From: Stramentimicrobium sp964525625
Lineage (GTDB): Bacteria > Atribacterota > Phoenicimicrobiia > Phoenicimicrobiales > Stramentimicrobiaceae
Assembly (NCBI GenBank): GCA_964525625.1
Contig: CAZGKY010000137.1
Coordinates: forward strand, 1 to 5,519
Reading direction: 5' to 3'
DNA length: 5,519 bases
Part shown: piece after piece, positions 1 through 3,871 of the stretch
How positions within the stretch are numbered: position 1 is the stretch's first letter
Layout: every line of letters starts with the position of its first letter
Notes under the pieces: model-generated
What the model was told of the DNA's origin: nothing
Seen by the model: only the letters and a program-made list of their open reading frames with translations
Databases searched by the model: none
Made by a program: the position numbers and the translations under genes

Positions 1-4
1 AAGT

Positions 5-172
5 TCACTGTTCTTTTTCATTAATCAAAAACCCTGGGTCTATTCCCATATTAAACTGTTCAGCAATGGCTAATGAGTTTATTTTGTACTCCTGGCAATA
101 GCTTTTAACAAGAAATTTGCTAATAAAATAATGATAAGATAAAGGATGACCATGTTTTGATATTTTAAAATA
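5..172 (-). pseudogene. Possible degenerate C-terminal end of an unidentified minus-strand gene
   Basis: On the minus strand a frame is open for 55 codons, from just after a TGA at 175-173 to a TGA at 7-5. No ATG, GTG or TTG start lies near its beginning. The only in-frame Met is close to the end, in the stretch SLAIAEQFNMGIDPGFLI. The translation looks protein-like (mixed Lys, Glu, Ile, Asn; purine-rich coding strand as in the real genes here), while the + strand of 1-100 reads pyrimidine-rich. It could be the decayed 3' end of a gene whose start has been lost, or a chance open frame. I do not recognise the family. If it is a remnant, its 5' part overlaps the control region of the rubredoxin gene, which suggests the gene is no longer functional. 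Confidence 0.22.
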
Positions 173-186
173 TCATTGCCTATTAT
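157..186 (+). promoter_or_regulatory. Candidate sigma-70-type promoter for the rubredoxin/ferritin genes
   Basis: TTGATA at 157-162 (5 of 6 to TTGACA) is followed after 18 bp by TATTAT at 181-186 (5 of 6 to TATAAT), about 80 nt upstream of the rubredoxin-domain gene. A perfect TATAAT also occurs at 202-207, but its best -35 (TTGCCT, 176-181) is 20 bp away. In such AT-rich DNA promoter-like hexamers arise often by chance. The placement of two inverted repeats over these elements makes this copy more credible. Confidence 0.4.
158..175. promoter_or_regulatory. 18-bp perfect palindrome over the -35 region (candidate operator)
   Basis: TGATATTTTAAAATATCA is its own reverse complement over all 18 bases. 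It starts inside the candidate -35 hexamer and runs into the spacer, a usual position for a repressor operator. No known regulator consensus fits with certainty. Base composition makes some palindromes likely, but 18 perfect bases is long. Confidence 0.4.
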
Positions 187-194
187 GATTATAG
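180..194. promoter_or_regulatory. PerR-box-like 7-1-7 inverted repeat over the -10 region
   Basis: CTATTATGATTATAG is a 7-1-7 inverted repeat with 6 of 7 arm positions paired. It matches 11 of 14 specified bases of the PerR consensus TTATAATnATTATAA known from Bacillus, and it covers the candidate -10 element. PerR commonly represses ferritin-like and rubrerythrin genes in low-GC anaerobes, and the genes downstream are of that type. The assignment is inference: Fur boxes are similar in design and AT-rich DNA gives false matches. Confidence 0.32.
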
Positions 195-202
195 TTGTTA
201 AT

Positions 203-218
203 ATAATATTAATATTAT
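203..218. repeat. 16-bp perfect AT palindrome
   Basis: ATAATATTAATATTAT is a perfect 16-bp palindrome made only of A and T. It lies between the candidate promoter and the rubredoxin gene and would sit in or near the early transcribed region. It may be a second operator, a weak RNA stem, or simply a product of AT-rich sequence. Confidence 0.3.
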
Positions 219-259
219 TATTTTAACCAACCAGAGTAGTATTTATAAAACAAGAAAGT

Positions 260-263
260 GGAG
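260..263 (+). promoter_or_regulatory. Shine-Dalgarno that places the rubredoxin start at ATG 270
   Basis: GGAG at 260-263 stands 6 nt before ATG 270. The in-frame GTG at 258 is itself the start of this GTGGAG ribosome-binding site and has no comparable site upstream, so ATG 270 is the likely start. Confidence 0.7.
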
Positions 264-269
264 AAAATT

Positions 270-599
270 ATGTTATGGAAATGTTCTTTTTGCGGATACC
301 TTCATGAAGGAAATGAGGCACCAGAAAAATGTCCGAAATGCGGAAATCCAAAAAATCAATTCTCTGTTCTATCAGAAGAAGATGCCAAAAAGGTATTTGA
401 TTCAGATCGGACCAATGATATCCACATGGAGATTATAAACCTGGCTATGAAGATTGTCCGTTTAGCAAAAGAGGGTATTGAAATTAATCTTGATGCTAAT
501 TGTGTCTCAGCATTCAAAAAGGCAATAGATGAATCATGGGTAATAAAACAAAGAAGTAAGGCAGAAATTGCCGGTCATGTCAGCAAAGGTAAATGGTGA
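270..599 (+). CDS. Small rubredoxin-domain protein (rubrerythrin-type zinc/iron ribbon plus helical tail)
   Basis: A 109-residue soluble protein. Residues 1-31 form a rubrerythrin-type rubredoxin domain: Cys5-X2-Cys8 in WKCSFCGY, then Cys21-X2-Cys24 in EKCPKCGNP, with the short 12-residue gap usual for rubrerythrin rather than classic rubredoxin. Four such cysteines normally bind one Fe (or Zn) and pass single electrons. Residues 32-109 look helical (about 48-69, 77-92, 95-105), include a lone Cys78 and end in SKAEIAGHVSKGKW; I cannot assign this part to a named domain. In rubrerythrin the ribbon is fused behind a di-iron four-helix domain. Here it stands alone, and a ferritin is encoded 83 nt downstream, so it may act as electron donor to that ferritin or to a peroxide-reducing partner. 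That role is inference from context. The domain call is firm; the metal and partner are not known. Confidence 0.82.
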   Translation: MLWKCSFCGYLHEGNEAPEKCPKCGNPKNQFSVLSEEDAKKVFDSDRTNDIHMEIINLAMKIVRLAKEGIEINLDANCVSAFKKAIDESWVIKQRSKAEIAGHVSKGKW

Positions 600-610
600 T
601 AAAATAAAAA

Positions 611-621
611 TGAATTAACCA
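611..621 (+). repeat. TGAATTAACCA direct repeat, copy 1
   Basis: This 11-base word recurs exactly at 1257-1267. Both copies lie in the leader of the next gene, about 60-70 nt before its start codon, and both lie beside a 9-bp inverted repeat. The core TTAACCA also occurs at 223-229, before the rubredoxin gene. It may be a shared regulatory element, or chance in AT-rich DNA. Confidence 0.3.
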
Positions 622-625
622 AACT

Positions 626-652
626 CTAATAGAAAAAAGAACATTCTATTAG
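626..652 (+). repeat. 9-bp perfect inverted repeat in the ferritin leader
   Basis: CTAATAGAA (626-634) and TTCTATTAG (644-652) form a perfect 9-bp stem with a 9-nt A-rich loop between the rubredoxin stop and the ferritin ribosome-binding site. No T-tract follows, so it is not a standard intrinsic terminator. It could be an operator, an mRNA processing or stabilising hairpin, or a weak attenuator separating expression of the two genes. Confidence 0.4.
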
Positions 653-666
653 TTAAACTTCAAAAT

Positions 667-673
667 GGGGAGG
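667..673 (+). promoter_or_regulatory. Strong Shine-Dalgarno that places the ferritin start at ATG 683
   Basis: GGGGAGG lies 9 nt before ATG 683. The in-frame ATG at 665 overlaps this site, so the longer 176-residue reading would place the ribosome-binding site inside the gene. ATG 683 also aligns the ferroxidase residues with E. coli FtnA numbering exactly. Confidence 0.85.
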
Positions 674-682
674 TATTTTATT

Positions 683-1195
683 ATGATCAGTAAAAAAATG
701 CAAGACAAATTGAATTATCAAATAAATAGGGAAATATTTTCAGCTTATCTTTATTTATCCATGGCTAGTTATGCTTCTGATAAAGGATTTGATGGATTTG
801 CTAATTGGTTTTTATGTCAATATAAAGAGGAGCTGAGTCATGCTGAAAAGATTTATCATTATATAAATGAACAGGGAAGTAGAGTTTATCTGGAAGCAAT
901 TGAAAAACCAGAGCAAGATTTTTCTTCTGTTGTTGATCTTTTTGAAAAAACACTGGTTCATGAAAGGAAGGTAACCAGCTTGATTCATGATTTAGTAAAG
1001 TTAGCTAGAGATGAGCATGATTATGCCACAGAATACTTCTTGCAGTGGTTTGTTAAAGAACAGGTTGAAGAAGAATCTGCCCCAGAAAAGATTCTGCTTA
1101 AATTAAGAATGATTGGAAAAGAAGGCAATAGTATTATTATGATGGATAAAGAACTGGCTAAGCGAAAATTTACTTCTCTCTCAAGTACTTTATAA
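683..1195 (+). CDS. ftnA: Non-heme bacterial ferritin
   Basis: A 170-residue cytosolic ferritin of normal length for the family. Family members form 24-subunit shells that oxidise Fe(II) with O2 or H2O2 and store it as ferric mineral. Starting from ATG 683, the ferroxidase ligands fall at the same numbers as in E. coli FtnA: Glu17, Glu50 and His53 (EELSH), Glu94, Gln127 and Glu130 (KEQVEEE). The third-site acids Glu49, Glu126 and Glu129 and the conserved Tyr24 are also present. There is no heme-ligand feature that would mark a bacterioferritin. It follows the rubredoxin-domain gene by 83 nt on the same strand, suggesting joint expression, although a 9-bp hairpin lies between them. All catalytic residues are intact and nothing is truncated. 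The symbol is by similarity; the family call is very secure. Confidence 0.95.
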   Translation: MISKKMQDKLNYQINREIFSAYLYLSMASYASDKGFDGFANWFLCQYKEELSHAEKIYHYINEQGSRVYLEAIEKPEQDFSSVVDLFEKTLVHERKVTSLIHDLVKLARDEHDYATEYFLQWFVKEQVEEESAPEKILLKLRMIGKEGNSIIMMDKELAKRKFTSLSSTL

Positions 1196-1256
1196 TAATA
1201 TTTGAACTAAATCTAGTAATTAACTTAGAAAATAATCCAGTTGTAAAATTTTTTTA

Positions 1257-1267
1257 TGAATTAACCA
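1257..1267 (+). repeat. TGAATTAACCA direct repeat, copy 2
   Basis: Second exact copy of the 11-base word at 611-621. Its last two bases overlap the left arm of the following inverted repeat. It is placed about 60 nt before the glutaredoxin-like gene start. Confidence 0.3.
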
Positions 1268-1291
1268 TGAAATAATTTTTACTATTTCATG
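1266..1291 (+). repeat. 9-bp perfect inverted repeat upstream of the redoxin gene
   Basis: CATGAAATA (1266-1274) and TATTTCATG (1283-1291) form a perfect 9-bp stem with an 8-nt loop, in the 131-nt gap between ferritin and the redoxin gene. No T-run follows on the + strand, so it is a poor terminator. An operator or RNA structure is possible. I see no convincing promoter in this gap, so I cannot say whether the redoxin gene has its own transcript. Confidence 0.38.
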
Positions 1292-1326
1292 ATGGACATT
1301 ATAAGAAATTAAAAAAGGAGCTAGTG

Positions 1327-1569
1327 ATGAAAATAACAATGTATGGTCTTTCCACCTGTCCTCACTGTAAAAATACTTTAAAATTTCTTGAAAATGCTGA
1401 AGTAGATTTTGAGGTAATCTGGATTGATGAATTATCAGGAGAGGAAAGGCAAAATATTTTGAACTTTATCAAAGATATTACTGGTAACTATTCTGTCCCT
1501 CTTTGCCTGAAAGGTGAAAAGTGGGTTTTAGGATATAATGAAGAAAAATTAAGGGAATTAATAAAATGA
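1327..1569 (+). CDS. Glutaredoxin-like small redoxin (CPHC active site)
   Basis: An 80-residue single-domain thioredoxin-fold protein, the usual size for NrdH/glutaredoxin-like redoxins. The N-terminal strand MKITMYG leads to the active site Cys11-Pro-His-Cys14. The cis-proline is Pro58 in NYSVPLCL, and Gly69 (GYN) matches the region after it; Cys60 next to the cis-proline is an extra thiol. Start: GGAG at 1317-1320 is 6 nt before ATG 1327, whereas the GTG at 1324 would be only 3 nt away. The stop overlaps the next gene's ATG in the four bases ATGA, so translation is probably coupled to the FTR homologue. This strongly suggests that this redoxin is the FTR substrate. It would then pass electrons to protein disulfides or an enzyme such as ribonucleotide reductase or a peroxiredoxin; the final target is unknown. 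The fold call is firm; glutathione use is doubtful and untested. Confidence 0.88.
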   Translation: MKITMYGLSTCPHCKNTLKFLENAEVDFEVIWIDELSGEERQNILNFIKDITGNYSVPLCLKGEKWVLGYNEEKLRELIK

Positions 1570-1892
1570 ATCCCGAAAATTATATTACAATATTCAAAAA
1601 AGTAGCAGAAAAAAGGGGATGGGAGATTAACCCAGAGCAAGAGATGCTATTATCTTTCGCTGAAGGATTGATTGAAAACAAAAAAAGGTATGGCATACCT
1701 TTATGTCCTTGTCGCCTGGCAACAGAGCAAAAAGAAATAGATAAACTCATTATTTGTCCCTGTGTTTACGCGGAGGAAGATATTAAAAAATACCATAGAT
1801 GTTACTGTGGTTTATACTTGAGCAAGAATTATCAGGACATTGACTTAAAAAATTCTATTCCAGATCAACATTTTCAATATTATTTCAATTGA
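1566..1892 (+). CDS. Ferredoxin:thioredoxin reductase catalytic (beta) subunit homologue
   Basis: A 108-residue protein with the FTR catalytic-chain cysteine pattern: Cys47-Pro-Cys49 (GIPLCPCR), Cys64-Pro-Cys66 (IICPCVY) and Cys79-Tyr-Cys81 (RCYCGLY). By alignment with the cyanobacterial enzyme, Cys47, 64, 66 and 79 should hold the [4Fe-4S] cluster, and Cys49 with Cys81 should form the redox disulfide next to it. The family takes two single electrons from ferredoxin and reduces a redoxin disulfide. Two differences from the plant/cyanobacterial form: the last motif is CYC instead of CHC, so the histidine near the active site is replaced by Tyr80, and the spacers are 14 and 12 residues instead of 16 and 8. 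No variable (alpha) subunit gene is in the window, as in many anaerobe homologues. AAGGGA at 1551-1556 serves as ribosome-binding site, and the start overlaps the redoxin stop. The family call is secure; the natural partner is inferred to be the upstream CPHC protein. Confidence 0.92.
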   Translation: MNPENYITIFKKVAEKRGWEINPEQEMLLSFAEGLIENKKRYGIPLCPCRLATEQKEIDKLIICPCVYAEEDIKKYHRCYCGLYLSKNYQDIDLKNSIPDQHFQYYFN

Positions 1893-1908
1893 CCAAACAA
1901 AAGTATAA

Positions 1909-1932
1909 GGTAGCCTTTTAGCACTAACTACC
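1909..1932 (+). promoter_or_regulatory. Small stem in the nitroreductase leader
   Basis: GGTAG (1909-1913) can pair with CTACC (1928-1932) around a 14-nt loop just after the FTR stop codon. With only 5 bp and no T-tract it is weak. It is recorded because a second, longer stem follows in the same 106-nt leader. I do not recognise a known riboswitch class. Confidence 0.18.
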
Positions 1933-1953
1933 CGGAGAAATACTCTATTCCTA

Positions 1954-1989
1954 TCTTCTTCTGTTTTAATAACCAAATACAGAAGGGGG
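1954..1989 (+). promoter_or_regulatory. Hairpin that would mask the nitroreductase ribosome-binding site
   Basis: CTTCTGT (1958-1964) pairs perfectly with ACAGAAG (1979-1985) around a 14-nt loop. The stem can continue for four more pairs, 1957-1954 with 1986-1989 (three G-U and one C-G). The 3' arm contains the Shine-Dalgarno AAGGGGG that precedes ATG 1999, so the folded mRNA would hide it. This is the geometry of translational control by temperature, a ligand, a small RNA or coupling to upstream translation. The pairing is seen directly; regulation is inference. Confidence 0.42.
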
Positions 1990-1998
1990 AAATTAAAA

Positions 1999-2721
1999 AT
2001 GAAGAGTATTGTTAGAGGTAAGTTATATATATTATTATTGGTAAGCTCAGGCATAATAGGGATAAATTGTGTAGTTACCATTATTCCGGATCAAAACAAT
2101 ATTCAGGAAAACTTTCAGAATGTAAAATTAATCGATTTACCTGCTCCCAGCTATAGTGGAAATATATCTATAGAAGAGACCTTAAAGGAAAGAAGATCAA
2201 TAAGAACTTATCGCAATATCCCGTTAAATCTAACCCAAATATCTCAACTTCTCTGGTCTGCTCAGGGCATTACTGATATGGGCAGGGGATTGCGAACTGC
2301 TCCCTCTGCCGGAGCACTCTATCCCCTGGAGGTCTATCTTCTAGCCGGCAATATTAATGAACTTGCTGCTGGTATTTATCGCTATATACCTGAAAAACAC
2401 AAATTGGTGCTGATATTATCAGGTGATCAAAGAGAAGCCCTTTATGATGTATCTCTCCGTCAATCATCAGTCAAAGAAGCTCCAGCAGTTTTGGTTTTTT
2501 CTGCTTTTTTTGAACGGACCACCCGAAGATACGGAGAAAGAGGTATACGGTATGTATATATGGAGGCTGGACATGCTGCCCAAAATGTATATCTGCAGGC
2601 TGTATCATTAGGCTTGGGAACTGTAGTTATTGGTGCTTTCGATGATCAAGGAGTAAAGAAAGTTATGAATTTGGCAGAAGAAGAGGAACCCCTATATATC
2701 ATACCTTTAGGTGTCTATTAG
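1999..2721 (+). CDS. SagB-type nitroreductase/dehydrogenase with N-terminal export or anchor segment
   Basis: A 240-residue FMN-dependent nitroreductase-superfamily protein, closest in pattern to the SagB/ThcOx group. Residues 8-28 are a hydrophobic segment after Lys2, Arg6 and Lys8, so it is probably exported or membrane-anchored. Cys24 is preceded by Gly-Ile-Asn, a poor lipobox. The catalytic domain spans about 55-240: the FMN-phosphate-binding run ERRSIRTY (64-71), the flavin-contact motif RTAPSAGALYPLEVY (99-113), IYRYIPEKHKL (126-136), the helix with MEAGHAAQNVYLQA (188-201), GLGTVVIGAFDD (205-216) and the C-terminal PLYIIPLGVY. Start: AAGGGGG sits about 9 nt before ATG 1999, with no competing start. 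SagB proteins oxidise azolines in peptide toxin synthesis, but no YcaO-type cyclodehydratase or precursor peptide gene lies in the window, so another redox role is likelier. The substrate is unknown. The family call is firm; the export call is moderate. Confidence 0.88.
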   Translation: MKSIVRGKLYILLLVSSGIIGINCVVTIIPDQNNIQENFQNVKLIDLPAPSYSGNISIEETLKERRSIRTYRNIPLNLTQISQLLWSAQGITDMGRGLRTAPSAGALYPLEVYLLAGNINELAAGIYRYIPEKHKLVLILSGDQREALYDVSLRQSSVKEAPAVLVFSAFFERTTRRYGERGIRYVYMEAGHAAQNVYLQAVSLGLGTVVIGAFDDQGVKKVMNLAEEEEPLYIIPLGVY

Positions 2722-2791
2722 AAATTGATGTTAAGATTCCTTTCTTTATGATAAATAAGTAAAATCTTTGGTGCAATTGGGTCTTACCAGT

Positions 2792-2821
2792 TTGACTATG
2801 ATTTTTGGTAACATTTACAAT
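2792..2821 (+). promoter_or_regulatory. Candidate promoter, distal
   Basis: TTGACT (2792-2797) and TACAAT (2816-2821) are each 5 of 6 to the sigma-70 consensus with 18-bp spacing. A perfect TATAAT follows at 2831-2836 but lacks a good -35. The site is about 260 nt before the META lipoprotein gene, so it would give a long leader. Confidence 0.28.
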
Positions 2822-2944
2822 TAATTATCGTATAATTAAATAAAAGGTAGTCTAATCCAATTCTTTCCCTATTTTTTGTCTGATTTCTTATTTTGGAGAA
2901 GTCAAAATGTGATAGATTATTTTTGGTCATTGTTTTTTGTTTGT

Positions 2945-2973
2945 TTGACGAAAATAAGTTCTATTATTATTAT
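2945..2973 (+). promoter_or_regulatory. Candidate promoter for the META lipoprotein gene
   Basis: TTGACG (2945-2950) and TATTAT (2968-2973), 5 of 6 each, are spaced by 17 bp. An overlapping perfect TATAAT at 2971-2976 would give 20-bp spacing. The site is about 105 nt before ATG 3082, a sensible distance, and is the best promoter candidate for the envelope block. Confidence 0.42.
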
Positions 2974-3081
2974 AATATAGATTAGAATAAGCCCTTTTGT
3001 TTTTGTGTTCCTGAAGAAGAAATGTAAATGATATTAAGAATGATATAATAGGAATAATACAATAGTCAGGGATATTTCAAT

Positions 3082-3798
3082 ATGAAAAAAATAATCCCGC
3101 TGATAATACTTTTATTTCTCTTTACCTTAACCGGCTGCCGAAGCCTAATTCCCTGCGTGAACCCTCTGGCCGGCACTCAATGGAAATTAGTATCTTGGCT
3201 AGATAATTCATTAGACCCTTCTCAGTTTGATATTACTGCTTATTTTGATGAAAAAACCATATGGGGCAAGGCAGCTGTTAATTACTATAGCGGAACTTAT
3301 AGAGTGAGGTTAGATCATAGCTTTTCTGTAGGAGAGCTACAAATGATCTTGATGGGTGGTTCAGAGGAAGCGATGCAGGCTGAATCTACTTATTGGCAAT
3401 TGCTTCAGAAAGCAAGTCAGTATATTCTCAATACAGGTACACTCATTCTTTATGATCAACTTGGACAGGAGTCTTTAGTCTTTTTCAGGATAAGTGAAAA
3501 GAAAGGACTGGCTGATGTTACCCGGGTGGATGTCTTGATAGCCGAATCCTTTCCCGTTCAGGTCTTTGTAGTTGCTCAGGGTTATCTCCCTGATCCCTGT
3601 ACAGAGATAGGACCTATTATGCAGGAAAGAATAGGAAATAATTTTTATATTACTATTAACACTTACCCTTCCCAGGAGATTTGTATTTGTCTTATAACTC
3701 CTTTTACCAGAACCATCTCTCTCGATGTCCATGACCTGCCAGCGGGCCAATATACTGTTAATGTGAACGGAATCAAAGGGTATTTTGTTTTAGACTAA
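3082..3798 (+). CDS. META-domain lipoprotein with a C-terminal beta-rich domain
   Basis: A 238-residue predicted lipoprotein. The signal MKKIIPLIILLFLF ends in a textbook lipobox Leu16-Thr-Gly-Cys19, so Cys19 should be lipidated and the protein held on the outer face of the membrane. Residues about 28-136 fit the META (HslJ-like) domain: LAGTQWKLVSW, YFDEKTIWGKAAVNYYSGTY, MGGSEEAMQAESTYWQLL and LILYDQLGQESLVFF. The usual GCNSYSG motif is altered to AAVNYYSG, so its cysteine is lost. Residues about 147-238 form a second beta-rich unit with Cys173 (DPCTEIG), Cys201/Cys203 and LDVHDLPAGQYTVNVNG; I have the impression this unit recurs in other META proteins but cannot name it. Start: AGGGA at 3068-3072, 9 nt before ATG. 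The domain links to envelope stress and secreted proteins, with no known catalytic role. Function here is unknown. Confidence 0.82.
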   Translation: MKKIIPLIILLFLFTLTGCRSLIPCVNPLAGTQWKLVSWLDNSLDPSQFDITAYFDEKTIWGKAAVNYYSGTYRVRLDHSFSVGELQMILMGGSEEAMQAESTYWQLLQKASQYILNTGTLILYDQLGQESLVFFRISEKKGLADVTRVDVLIAESFPVQVFVVAQGYLPDPCTEIGPIMQERIGNNFYITINTYPSQEICICLITPFTRTISLDVHDLPAGQYTVNVNGIKGYFVLD

Positions 3799-3871
3799 GA
3801 AGTATTCTAAAAGTTAAATATTTATTATTTTTTAAAGTGCTTTTATCAGAAAAGGAAATTCATTTATTAGA

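Larger units (their letters stand above)
2722..3081. other. 360-bp intergenic region between the redox and envelope blocks
   Basis: No credible gene is seen on either strand. The + strand is T-rich with several short T runs, most densely at 2930-2946. A 6-bp inverted repeat (AAGATT 2733-2738, AATCTT 2763-2768) is too weak to call a terminator for the nitroreductase gene. Two promoter-like pairs are listed separately. The region probably separates two transcription units. Confidence 0.5.

Noticed and set aside
195..212. Rex-type operator (TTGTTAA half-site at 195-201)
   Set aside because: The second half-site matches only 4 of 7 positions of TTAACAA, so the palindromic Rex box is not supported.
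258..269. GTG 258 as start of the rubredoxin-domain gene
   Set aside because: This GTG is part of the GTGGAG ribosome-binding site for ATG 270, and the rubredoxin motif begins right after ATG 270.
665..682. ATG 665 as the ferritin start
   Set aside because: It overlaps the GGGGAGG ribosome-binding site. ATG 683 gives correct spacing and exact alignment of the ferroxidase residues with E. coli FtnA.
1954..1989. Intrinsic terminator after the FTR gene
   Set aside because: The stem is followed by GAAATTAAAAATG and not a T-tract, and its 3' arm is the ribosome-binding site of the next gene.
1845..2081. Minus-strand open frame of 78 codons
   Set aside because: It overlaps the ends of two well-supported + strand genes and their leader, shows no family motifs and has no ribosome-binding site.
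2423..2611. Open frame of 62 codons in another frame inside the nitroreductase gene
   Set aside because: Shadow of the conserved nitroreductase reading frame, without motifs.
1999..2721. Part of a SagB-type peptide toxin (RiPP) cluster
   Set aside because: No YcaO cyclodehydratase, precursor peptide or exporter gene is in the window, and the protein has an export-like leader.
2796..2930. Minus-strand 44-residue open frame starting at the ATG complementary to 2928-2930
   Set aside because: Composition is protein-like, but it has no ribosome-binding site, no recognisable motif and overlaps a promoter-like element. Too weak to call a gene.
3475..3750. Minus-strand open frame of 91 codons inside the META lipoprotein gene
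   Set aside because: Antisense shadow of a gene with clear lipobox and domain motifs.
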